From NCBI GenBank assembly GCA_022702545.1, contig JAHRBC010000001.1:2604001-2668000 (forward strand): a DNA stretch of 64,000 bases. Direction: 5' to 3'. The notes under the pieces are model-generated. The model was not told the DNA's origin, ran no database searches, and saw nothing but the letters and a program-made list of their open reading frames with translations. The number at the start of each line of letters is the position of its first letter. The first letter of the stretch is position 1. This document shows positions 25,580-36,570 of the stretch, in pieces. The DNA is from Phycomyces nitens (Eukaryota > Mucoromycota > Mucoromycetes > Mucorales > Phycomycetaceae). The translations under genes and the position numbers were made by a program.

Positions 25580-28467
25580 CTACCACTTTCCCAACATCTT
25601 GTGGCCTCCAGCCTTTGCTGAATTGGACGAAACAGGAGTGTTGTTTGAAGATGAGGTCCTGGGAGGAGCACTAGTGTGGATACTGGTTGTGTAGGGAGGA
25701 ACAATACACTTGGGAGGAGGAGGTTTCTTGTCCAGCATGCTAAGATCAGTTACAAAGCTGTCTGGAGTGATGACATGGGTAGAGCCTAGGGTAGATTACA
25801 GCAATAAGAACCCATTTCCTTGTTTTTTTTTTCTTTTCATTTTAAGACGTACCGATATACACTTCTCGGTTAAAGGTTTCAGACAACTCGTAAGCTGAAC
25901 GCATCTCAGCATAGGTCATTCCACCAGCAATGAAGATGATGACGGGGGGACCAGAAGGTGGTTTGGGACCAGCCTATTCAACATTGTATAAGTATCAATG
26001 TTTCCTAAAGACACCTTTTACTTACATTGGCTCCTGTCGACCTCTTGTGCCACTGGGTCTTGTAGACTCGCAGTTGAGGGACCTGTTTGCGTGTGTGAGT
26101 AGAATCGCGACGAAGATTCTCGGGCTCAGCTACTCTCAAGAGAGGAAAGAGACTCTGATCAATAGTCTCTTTAATGTGACCCTATTTGTATAGTGGTTAG
26201 TGGACTGTCCAAGAAGTCTGTTATATATATATATATATAATATACTTGCTTCAGTTACACGCTTTACAACTGGTACATATCGTGAAAGATCAAAAGGAAC
26301 TTCTTCCTGGCTTGCTGTGCTTTCATGCTTCTTTTTGTTCTTCTTGGTCTTTTCACCTTCTTTGTTGGCAGACTTTGACAATTGAACACCAAGTAAGCTA
26401 AGGTTTTCAATTGCATCCTTGCATTCCTGATCCACACGTGCATGTGAAAGAAGATGTTGGAGATCCTCAGGATTCACTGTATCAGAAGTGGCAATCCACA
26501 ACATGATCAGACGTGCCTTGATCTTTTCACTATAGAAAATATTAGTACAGAGCCTGGTTTATAAACCGTACTCAGTATTACCTAGTATATGGATCATCGA
26601 GGATAGGAGTCAATTCTTCAACCAGGTTCTTTGGAACATTGCCATCAGGTGTCTCTCCACAGGCCATGTTCTAATTCTAATGTTAATCTCTGGGTAGTCT
26701 TGCTCATCTTCTTACTTGTTCAAGTAAACCAATGGTTTCCAGATTCTGCTTGTTGAATTCAGACATACATTCGCTCGCAATTGTCATGTGAGCAGAGAAC
26801 TGTAGAGGTATTAGATTTGTGCTGCAACCCCCCACACACACAGGAAACTTGCCTTTGTCTTCATATCCTGGAATTGGGGCAGGTCGGCAATCATTTGCTT
26901 CATGTCATTAAGCGATCTTACAGAGCTTTGTCTAATGCAATATAAGCAAAAAAGGTTCTTGACATATCTTTGTTTGCCTACCCTCCAGATGTTCCCTTAT
27001 TTTCAGACACAAATGTATTAAAATTCTCAATCAACTTTTCAGTAGTGCTTGCAATGTGCATATGGCGAATGGATGAATATACAGTATCTTGATCGTTCAA
27101 GGTAATCTCTTGGTCCTTTGTGGTTCCATCCTCTTGGGTGTATTCATATGAATATTTGATGCCTGCTGGAGTATCTTCGGTCTTGAGAAGATCAGCAATC
27201 ATGGCTTGATATGTGAACTCGTGCAAGAATGGCGAAATTGGATCAATGGTACGATCCAGCAAGATCAGAGTACCTCTTGGAAGAGGAGGATCGCGGGGAG
27301 GCTTTGTACACAACAAGAATTGAATATCAAAGAAACAAGTGTGATTGTAGGCTTACTGGGTATTCGGGATTGACTTTGCAAAAGTTGTCCAATTCAGCTT
27401 GAACCAACTTGGCCAGATTCCATGGTATATTTCTGTTGATTGTTCCTTGGACATCAAGTGGACGATGATAGCGAATCAATGGATTCTCTCCAAGCGTTAC
27501 ACACATACACAATACCTATGTATTTCAAAGGGGGGTCAGACATACTGAATGCTAGAAAACCATCTATTTTCTTGCCTGTTTGGCAATGTCTTCGAGATCA
27601 CTTTCGACATTGATTGCAGAGCTATTGCGGTTCCCACCAGAGGCCGAGCCATTACCAAACAGCATATTGAATTTGCGCTCATCATCCAAAGAATAGACTG
27701 CCTGCTCACGCACTTTACTCTCGAGTTAGTTTGAAGCATATTGTAGTATTTTATTTTAGCTTACCAATAAAGTCGACATACATCTCCTTGAGGTTCTGAA
27801 TATACTTGTCTGCACCAGTTGCCTTTAATTTACGAGTAAAATCATTAAAGACCGTGTTGTCAAGGCCTATAAAATATCGTATCAGTTCCAAAGATGATCT
27901 TTATTAAAAAAAAAGATAAACCCTATTACTCACCATTGATAAAATGGACATGAGCAGCAGCGTACATTGGTCCCTCTAGACGAGAGAAATCGTCCACAAG
28001 TCTTGTACAAGATTCGATGCAGGGTGCCAGAATGTAGACAGCTTCTACACTTGGATAGGCCTGTCTTGGCTTTTCGATATTCGCAATCACTAGATAAAAA
28101 GCACGGTCCATTCAGTCCAATATACATGGACTCGATTCATTAAAGAGCACTCACAGGTCACCTAAGGATGCAAAATAAAAAAAAGAAGTTGATGAGATTT
28201 CAAAAAAAAGGCGTTTTTTTTAAAGTATGGTTTTGTAGAGATGCTTACGTTTTCTTCGAGAATATCAAACATTTTACAGGCAGAATTGAGAATCTTGGAA
28301 GATAGACTGTCTACAACGACCAACTTCCATCGTCCGGCAGGTTGAACTGACTTAACCAGCTCGAGAAAACCTGGGAAGAAAGATGTGTATATTCAAGGGG
28401 GTTAATGTCAGGGGAATTGTCAAGAGATAAACTTACGTATTTTGAGAATCTCGTCAACACCAATCAT
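25580..28467 (-). CDS. SEC1: Sec1/Munc18-family SNARE regulator
   Basis: A multi-exon gene from ATG 28467 to TAG 25580. The N-terminus MIGVDEILKIRFLELVKSV, then WKLVVVD and CKMFDILEEN, matches syntaxin-binding Sec1/Munc18 proteins. Other family landmarks are EKPRQAYPSVEAVYIL, AAHVHF, the LILLDRTIDPISPFLHEFTYQA segment (cited as landmark, 27245-27180), and IFIAGGMTYAEMRSAYEL with STHVITP near the C-terminus. SM proteins clasp the exocytic SNARE bundle at the plasma membrane. The C-terminal tail is Pro/Ser-rich and ends GGHKMLGKW. A 7-nt microexon at 28161-28155 is required to keep the frame (exon 2 ends 28249, exon 4 starts 28089). The start codon lies 138 bp from the left target duplication of a DNA transposon. 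Confidence 0.93.
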
Positions 28468-28604
28468 CTGTTATGTCTTTTTGAGAATCTGCAAAGTGAT
28501 TAAAAGAGCAAAATAGAGAGAGAAAAGCCAAGCTGTGAATGCCAGAGACTAAATAAAGGACACACGGAAGTAAGGAGGGATGAGCTGAGCCTTGTAAGAG
28601 TCTC

Positions 28605-28607
28605 AAT
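28605..28607. other. Target-site duplication AAT, left copy
   Basis: AAT directly precedes the left terminal inverted repeat and is repeated directly after the right one at 31030-31032. A 3-bp duplication fits PIF/Harbinger insertion, although TAA/TTA is the commoner target. Confidence 0.6.
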
Positions 28608-28632
28608 AGAGCAAGATTTAAATTTGCTGTGA
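28608..28632 (+). repeat. Left terminal inverted repeat of the Harbinger element
   Basis: This pairs with 31005-31029 read on the minus strand. Positions 1-4 and 7-16 are identical, as is the later TGCT. A further TTACCA is shared about 32 bases in with a one-base shift. Confidence 0.75.
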
Positions 28633-28846
28633 TATTTTTACCACGCAGAAAATATGAGAAAATTTCTAATTTTAGAAGGTTTTATTTTTGAAATCAATGT
28701 GAAAGCACCTTTTTTTGGGTGCTCATCTTTTTGTTGTTGTTGTATATTTGGGTGCTCATCTTGATAATGATTTGCAAATTCTGCTGAGCAACAGAATTCA
28801 TGCATATTCTACTTTATCTTTCATACAAATATAATATTTTACCAAC

Positions 28847-29695
28847 ATGACACAAGAAATAACAAACAATAATGCTGAAAGCAGCACCATAAATATCCGT
28901 TTCAAGGAATGTAACCCTTCTTTGCCCATTAAAGAAGTCAAGCCTTCCAGAGTAAATGGTTTCTGGACCGACAAGAAAGAGTTGGCACTCTTAAAAGAGT
29001 ATGCCAACGTCTTCCTACCTGCTTGCAAAAGAGGACAGCACAAAGAAGCATGGGAACAAATCCTCACCAGTGTGAACGAGGTGAATCCCAGTGATCCACC
29101 ATTGAGTTATGACTCATGTCGCCGTGCAGTTGATCGACTTGTAGGGAGCTACAGAAAAAGCTCCGAGGAGTCAAACGTCGCGTCTCTTTCTGGTGCAAAT
29201 AGAAATAGATCTGAAGTAGAGAAGGCTGTCTATGAGATCATCAAAAAGGTATATTTAATTTGTAAGAAATATTTTTACTATGCCAACTAAACATATATTG
29301 GTATCTTTGGAAACATAGAAGAATACGTATGATGATCTTAAGAAAGAAGGCAGATATGGAGCGGTGCATGAGAGCCTTGGTCGGATCATTTGGCAATCAC
29401 AAAATGGGATATCCGGAAAGAAATCCGTGATCGCCGGCGTGTGGAAAAGGAGGCAAACGCCAGGAATAACGAGCCTAGGAGCCTTTCCCCTCCAGTTGAG
29501 GAAGCTTCCAGTGGTTCTGGCAGTTTTCGAGAGACAGAAGTCCCAGTGGAGACAGAAGCAACCTCTGGTGATTGTCAGAACGGAGAGAGCAGTGGGTCCC
29601 TTAGCACCAGCCAAGAGAAGTGACATGCCAACATGGAAGGCCGGCTCACCAACATTGAGAAGCTGTTGGAGCAGTTAATAAACAAAATTAAATAA
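28847..29695 (+). pseudogene. Myb/SANT-like DNA-binding gene of the Harbinger element, disrupted
   Basis: Exon 1 (28847-29248) encodes a trihelix/Myb-SANT-like domain: GFWTDKKELALLKEY, WEQIL, SCRRAVDRLVGSYRK. An intron joins it to 29319 (KNTYDDLKKEGRYGAVHESLG). Near 29372-29390 the natural-looking reading frame shifts by two bases to KWDIRKEIRDRRRVEKEANAR. That frame then meets a TGA at 29624-29626, beyond which it continues open into a typical short C-terminal helix (GRLTNIEKLLEQLINK) and stops at 29695. No intron resolves the shift. In active elements this protein helps the transposase reach the nucleus and bind the ends. Confidence 0.75.
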
Positions 29696-29699
29696 ATGA

Positions 29700-30824
29700 T
29701 AATATAATCTTCATCTTCTCCATCACTTTTATCTCTTCTTAACCCAGAGATATACTCTTCAACTGTTGGCAGCTCCAACCCAAAGTATCCATTAGTGGAT
29801 GATCCACCACGATGCACACAATGCAACATGTTTTTGAAAACAGTTGAGAGAATATAAATAACCCCAGGTTCATTCTTCCCGTCTTTATCGCATACTTGTA
29901 CTTGCAATACTTGAAGTACTTCTCTACCTCAGCAAACTCCCACTCCACAGCTATTCTCACTCTTGACATGCTCTTGTTTATCGCCTTGTCATCCTCTACT
30001 ACACATAATTAATACACTGTTTATAGTTTGCCACCAGTAAGCCTTGCACTTTCAAGTGGCGAGAGCAAACATTCGGACAGCATGTAGGCAGGGTCGCCAT
30101 ACAACACGTAAGGGTGGCTGTAACCAGATGGGATCTTTAGGTATTTCACAGTTCTTTATTCAGTTCTTGAAGAGAAATACACGTTCTGGTCATGTCTTGA
30201 GCCAACATAGGGACCAATTATGCTGCTGGTTATCCCATCTGGAGTAATAATCGACTGGAACTTCAAAGCATGAAGATGCTTCCAGCCATTGTACAAAGCC
30301 TTTTGCTCTTCTTCACTATAGCTTGGGCGAAATACTGCTTGCATGGTACAGTCAATGAACCCAACTACATTTGAGAATGCGGCACCTTTGTCATGCACGG
30401 CCTTGGAAAACTTCTTCAAGTTCTCTAGGCTGAACTGCTTGGCGTTGAATTGGATGCCCCACTTTATTTGTTTGAAAACAAGGCTCTCTATCCCTCTGCA
30501 GACAACAGACACGTTCACTAGACTCATCCCAAAAAGTATCGACATATCACCCACACGCCTGGGAAAGCTGTAGCGATTCAACAACATGGCGAACCCATAG
30601 TTTTTGCAAACTTGTATGCTCAAAAAGCGGCATATTTCAGGCACCCCGAGTGCAGTGGTAATTGTCTCGATTCCATCCAAAGTGAAGCAGAAAAGGTAAG
30701 TACAAGCACCATTACCAAGAGAGTTCAGGTTTAGTCTGGTGTACTTGGTTCTAGGGCCTCTTCTTGAAACATCACTTTGCTCCTCTTGTGAAGTATAATC
30801 ACCATCTTGATGTTGTTGTTCATT
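29700..30824 (-). pseudogene. PIF/Harbinger transposase (DDE_Tnp_4), disrupted
   Basis: On the minus strand, 30824-30159 is open from EQQHQDGDYTSQEEQ through the DDE_Tnp_4 core: VVGFIDCT (first catalytic Asp, IDGT in most relatives), YNGWKHLHALKFQS, TPDG and GSRHDQNVY (second Asp). A TAA at 30158-30156 interrupts it. Reading continues as YVLYGDPAYML, a second stop falls at 30023-30021, then after a frameshift comes NKSMSRVRIAVEWEF with the final acidic residue, and after another shift the FGLELPTVEEYI tail. No in-frame ATG precedes the N-terminal part. Limits are approximate. The enzyme would have cut and joined the element ends. Confidence 0.82.
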
Positions 30825-31004
30825 TTATGAGATTTGAAAAATATCTGTAAGTATAATAATAATAATAATAATAATATATTATGTGTGTTCATTTCGTTTC
30901 CTTTAGGATGTTATCCTGCAAAACGTATCATTTGCATAAGGTGCCTCTGGGTTTAAAATGTAAAACAGTCCTTGTAAAAAAAATTCTCTTTTTGGTAATG
31001 AGTT

Positions 31005-31029
31005 TTAGAGCACATTTAAATCTGTCTCT
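31005..31029 (-). repeat. Right terminal inverted repeat of the Harbinger element
   Basis: Read on the minus strand it begins AGAGACAGATTTAAATGTGC and mirrors the left end. It is followed on the plus strand by the AAT duplication at 31030-31032. Confidence 0.75.
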
Positions 31030-31032
31030 AAT

Positions 31033-31856
31033 ATACCGTTGATTTGCGTTGTTCAGCCCATAGTCACACAGAGCACCTTTTTGCCTCGACATGAGCAAAT
31101 AAACCCAGTGGTACTTGCCTTGAGAACAGTTTTGTCAAAAGGCTGTCTAACCGAGAACCCGGATTCTAAAACATATTATGGGTCTGCCATTATAAAAACA
31201 AGATCTAATAGGCAGCTTGACCAGTTGATTTGACAGTGGCATCAAGACAATCGTGTTTTATTGGTCTGGTCCTAGCCTAAATACCAAAATAGGTGCTGCT
31301 CAACCAGAGGTATTAATGGAATAATTGAATAATTGAATAATGTAACTGATGGTCTTCTTTATGGTTAAAGAAGTACCAGTGAAATCAAATTCAATAATCA
31401 CAAGATGTAAAAGATTCCTGCGGTGAAGGATGGTTTGAACTGGCCGGAGTATGAATCAAAAATTGATATTTTTTTTTGTTTTTTAAGAATTAAAATAAAA
31501 AGAGCTTATTAGTCTGTTCTGACATCCTATCTGTTGTTTCTTTGGCACGCCAAGAATCCATCATAAGCTCATCAGTCATAAGATTCTCTTTTGATAAATA
31601 TAATTGTTGTATGTTTGTACTTGTTCTGACGTGTTGTCCTTACTCATCCATCTCGATCTTCGTCACGCCATCGTAGACAACCCTTTTTTATTATTATTAT
31701 TAATATTATTTTTATTATTATTATAAATTTCTGCAACATAAACGATCATCTACAGTAAATTGCTGTTGTTTCTCTTCATCTCACCAGAAATCACAGAAAC
31801 ACCAACACCAAGCAAAATCAACAACTCTTTTTTTTATTTTCTAATTCAACAGACCA
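31033..31856. other. Intergenic region upstream of LOS1
   Basis: No gene was seen. A 64-codon frame at 31039-31233 has no motif. There are (TTA)n runs around 31685-31725, and a pyrimidine- and A-rich leader precedes the LOS1 ATG, as expected for its promoter and 5' UTR. Confidence 0.5.
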
Positions 31857-34800
31857 ATGGACCAAATAGAACAGGCCGTCATCTATGCCTTGGGTCCTCA
31901 TGTTGACCCTTCTCTTAAAGCGCAGGTACGTGTTCACCCTATATTTTCATTATGCTGCGGAATTTATTGGCCACATACGTACAATATATATATATATATA
32001 TATACAATGGAAAAGGAACAATGATTTGTATAATTTATGGATCATTGTAACAATTTGAAAAGAGAATATTGTGCTTGTGCTTTGTATCGTTTATTCTCAT
32101 CACTTTCTGTGATAGGCAAATACATACTGTGAACAAGTAAAGAATGCCCCGGACGGCTGGCAAATCTGTCTCCAGCTATTTATGAAAGAGCCCAAAGCGT
32201 AAGGATGAAAGATAGTCCAATTACGTTACTCATCATCTATAGTGTAGCCGAGGCGCGTTTCTTTTGTCTCCAGGTCCTTGAGAATACTCTTCAGAATAGG
32301 TAAGGTTGCTTGGAGGCTTTGTCAGGGTGCTGAGTAAGTCATGTAGATATGAGACATTGGATGCCAGTGCAGTCGAATACATTCAACAGACCATGATGGA
32401 GTACCTTCGTAGAGAGTTTGTGGAGAACCAGACAGCAGGATCCGAAGAGACATGTAAACTAATCACTTTGTAAAACTTGCGATTCTGATAAACCTCTGTG
32501 TGTGTGTGTGTGTCTAGTCATCAGAAACAAAGCCGCACAGTCATTGACTCTCCTTTTTGCCCACGTATACCCAACAAGCTGGCCAACATTCTTCAAAGAT
32601 ATCATTGGCCTTGCACAGACCCCTCCGGGTACACCAAGTCATGAAAAGGCAGCAGACTTCTTTTTGCGTCTCTGTGTCAGCATTGATGAGGAAATCGCAC
32701 GTCTGGATATTCCCAGAAACAGAGAAGAGGTCGTTCGTAATACCAACATCAAGGATACAATGAGAATGGGCGACATCCAGTTGCTGGCTGCATCCTGGTT
32801 TGAATTGTTGCAAGAGTTTAGGCTGACCAACCATAATATTGCACAACTGGCCCTAAAGAACATTGGAGCCTATATTGCTTGGATGGATATCTCTTTGGTA
32901 GTCAATGATCAGGTTATGAGTGCACTCTATGAACTATTGAGTGATCCCAATCTGCGCATTGCTGCAAGCGAGTGTTTGGCTGACGTAAGGACTCTGAGGA
33001 TCTAGACCAGGATATTAACATCCAAATAGGTTGTTAGCAAGGGAATGTTGCCTCTTGACAAGCTCAATATGATCCAAATGCTGAATCTGGCAGACACTTT
33101 GGGACGCCTGGACCTGGTAAGGCATCTTGGCAGTTACGTATTGTTGTATACCAAATGACTCATTCAACCGTGTTGCGCAGTCGGATCCCGAGTTTGTCGA
33201 ACAGACGGCTCGCCTGGTTAATACACTCGGTATCGAACTCTGCAAGATATATATGGACAGCACCGTGGGTCCTGATGGAAAAGGTAGGCAATTTACACAA
33301 GTCAACAACAGAGGGGATCAATTGGTCTTATTTAATTTATCCAATCTAGCTGCTGCATATGGCCTTATTGAACAAATCTTGCCTTACTTGCTCAAGTTTC
33401 TTGCCGATGAGTACGACGATACGTCCATTGCCCTCTTTGCATTTGCCAATGACATGTTGAGCATCGTAAGTAAATAACATATTGTGGCCCAATTTGCTTA
33501 TATGTTGTGATAGTACAAGAAACAAAAGAAGGCCATGCAGCCTTTTACCCAATCTCAACAAGAGTTCCTCAGATCCTTGTTGAGTGTAGTTATCTTAAAG
33601 ATGAAGTATGACGAAGACACTGACTGGGGAAATGAAGACGATGAGCCAGAAGAGGAAGCCCTGTTTGCTGAATTGAGAAAGGTGTGTGATACATGGCTAA
33701 ACAAGTGTGTCTGGAATACTTATAACATTCCTTATAGAACCTGCGGATCTTTGCAGACCACATTGCTGCTATTAGCAACGAATTGTACATTGGCTATGTT
33801 CATTCTGTTGTCATGGAAACCTTGAATAAATACAAATCTGGTGCAGATTTGGATTGGAGAGAGGTTGAGCTGTGTTTGTACGTTCTATACACCTATGGAG
33901 AAGCCCTTCCAAAGGCAGCCATGCAATTTGTAAACCCAAACGACACCACTTGTCTGACTCCCCTTGGTGAATTGGTGTCTGAGATGGTGATGTCCAGTAA
34001 GTATGGTGCTTAAAGGCCAAATGATCCAGTTCTAATATTCGCGCTCTCTAGACATCTCTGCCTATCCTCACCCATCGGCAGCCCTTCAGTTCTTTGAAAA
34101 CATCACACGCTATTACCAATTTTTTGAGCACCGTGCCGACCATCTTCCCCAGGCCTTGGGTGCGTTTGTCGACACTCGCGGTCTTCACCATCCCCTTAGC
34201 CAGATTAGATCCAGATGCTGGTACCTTTTCCATCGTTTTGTAAAAATGCTCAAGCCAAAGATGGGACCCTATGTCGAAACCCTGCTTTCTTCCATCGGCG
34301 ACCTCTTGACAATCCAAGCAGAACCGCCTGTCGAGAGCAATACAATGGATGGAATGCCTATCCCTGCTGCCTCGACATTTGACAGCCAGTTGTATCTGTT
34401 TGAAACGGTTGGAACCCTAATCTCTCTTGACAGTGTAGCCGTCTCGAAGCAGATGGAGTACCTCAAGATTGTGTTGGAGCCTCTGGTAGAAGGTATTCGT
34501 AATTCGATGTCTCAGGGCTACAATCCAGAAGACGAATTGTTTATGCTCCAGCTTCATCACTACATCATGGCCATTGGAAGTGTCGCAAAGGGTAAATTAT
34601 ATATATATCCACTATGATATTATTCAGATTAACATCTTTATTTGTCTAGGTTTCCCTGATGTTCCAAAGGCCTCTGCTGCAACTGCTCCTTGGGTTGTCG
34701 TGTTTAAGCAGGCAACCGAGATCATTCTGAGCGTACTCCAGACATTTAACCAGTATCTATTGATCCGTGATGCTGCCAGATTCTCCTTTGCTCGCTTTAT

Positions 34801-35799
34801 TACCTGTCTTGGATCAGAAGTCTTGCCATACTTGCCTACCCTCATCAACGGTCTATTGACAGAGTGCGAGATTACAGAACTTAATGACTTTTTGCCATTT
34901 ATTGGATTAGTTGCACACAAGTTCAAGGTAAAAAACAAAAAAAGATAATAACCTTTGAATGAACACAACTCACTCACACACGCTTTGTTTATTAGCCAAT
35001 GATCCACAACATTATGGACGAGCTCTTGCTTCCTCTTGTGAAGCGTGTGTTTGATTTCCTCAATACTTCGCCATCTGGCACAGACGAAGCAGTGTTGCTA
35101 TTTGAGCTTCGTAAGGCATATATTAACTTTATTATTTCCTTGTTCAATGCCGAGTTAGAGAGTGTGCTTGTCAGTGAACGGAACCAAAGTCACCTCAACA
35201 CAATCCTACACACAATCCTTCACTTTGCAAAGGACAATAGCGATCCTACCATTCAAAAGATGGCATTTGGTGTATTTTTGCGAATGGTCAATGCGTGGGC
35301 CTCTTCTCAAACCCAAGGACCCATTACTGGATTCGATCAGTTTGTCTACAATGAACTGATCCCTACTACTTTTGCGGTACCAATGCATGTGGCATTTAAT
35401 GTTGCCGATGGACAATCTCTTTTGGTATGAAAGAACCAGAAACCAGAAACCAACAAAAAAAAGGTTGACTAACCAATATATATATACATATGTATATGTA
35501 ATCATTTTAGGTCTTTGGTGAAATTACTGGAATCCAACAGGCCATGTTCACCAAACAAAGTCCCGAATTCACTGAATACATGATCAATGTCTTTTTCCCG
35601 TCTATCCAATGTCCCCGGGAAGGAGCAGAACGATACTGCCAGGCAATTCAGCAGTGCGATGGCAAAGAATTCAAGAAATATTTCCAGGTAAGCCAACTGT
35701 TTCAAATATTATATCTTTTTTATTTTAAAAAAAGGAAAACAACTCAATACTTCCCCCCCTCATCCGTCCTAGACTTTTATTTCAGAAGCAAAAAATTAA
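31857..35799 (+). CDS. LOS1: Exportin-T (tRNA exportin)
   Basis: Fifteen exons join in frame (31857-31925, 32116-32198, 32243-32299, 32347-32453, 32518-32984, 33030-33116, 33181-33283, 33350-33465, 33514-33681, 33738-33996, 34052-34591, 34650-34927, 34996-35424, 35511-35687, 35773-35799) into 988 aa, against 962 in human XPOT. It is a karyopherin-beta HEAT-repeat protein that carries mature tRNA out of the nucleus with Ran-GTP. The Xpo1-like N-terminal domain has FIRNKAAQSLTLLFAHVYPT, and NTNIKDTMR, GAYIAWMDISL and SKVRSR-like HHPLSQIRSRCWYLFHRFVK match exportin-T closely. The C-terminus FQTFISEAKN parallels LKVFFQRAKP of human. The last coding exon is 27 nt. Confidence 0.95.
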
Positions 35800-36570
35800 C
35801 AACAGCAAAAAAAGCAAAAAATAAAGTAGGTAAAAATAATAATAATAATAAACAAAAAGAACAGAATTTCTTTACCCACCACACACACACATAAGAAAAG
35901 GATAACAAATACACGGTTATATATAAATATTTATATTTATATTTGTACTTTGACAAATAAACATGTATACACACAAACGAAAAGTACTATCCAAAGTATA
36001 TGTACATATTCTAAATAAAAACATGTACAATTATGTTTGATTATTTGAATATAGACACATTAGATATTTGAATAAATCAAAGTAGCAACATTATAAAAAG
36101 ACAGACAGAATATGTAATTTTTTTAAATATTTTTTATTATTATTATTATTAAATCATTGAAATTTTGGTCTAAATATTGTATGTTTAATCTGGTACCTAT
36201 GTGAATAATATTTTGATTAGAATATTGTTCAGATTACAAATATCATTTTAAAATAAATTGTAAGGGTTTTTGACATCTTCAGAGATTGTTCACCTGGATA
36301 GCCCACATCTTAAAGATAAGAATGTGATATCGGAAATGTGTAAAATTCGGGACCAAAAATGTTGTGCATCATGTTATGCCAAAAGAAGGGGGGAAAGGGA
36401 AATAAAAATTGAAACATTGAAACATTTTCTTACCTTTATTTAATAACCATTAAATATAATAATAAATCTGTGAGTTATAGAAGAAAGAAAACAAAAGCCC
36501 CAGACTGAAAATCTTGCTTTTATAGACAAACCAAAAATTAATTTCAATGAAAAAAATTTATTTTAAAGAG
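35800..36570. other. Intergenic, AT-rich, between convergent genes
   Basis: 3' regions of LOS1 (plus) and the U11/U12-65K gene (minus) meet here. The DNA is very AT-rich, with (AAT)n near 35838 and (TTA)n near 36133-36152. No gene was seen. Confidence 0.6.

Larger units (their letters stand above)
28608..31029. mobile_element. Decayed PIF/Harbinger-type DNA transposon, about 2.4 kb
   Basis: The element is bounded by inverted repeats that start AGAGCAAGATTTAAAT on the left and AGAGACAGATTTAAAT on the right (read inward), agreeing at about 20 of the first 25 bases, and by 3-bp AAT duplications. Inside are the two genes usual for Harbinger elements, placed tail to tail: a Myb/SANT-like (trihelix) DNA-binding gene on plus and a DDE_Tnp_4 transposase on minus. 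Both carry stops and frameshifts, so the copy cannot be autonomous. It is inserted between SEC1 and LOS1, 138 bp before the SEC1 start codon. Confidence 0.82.
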
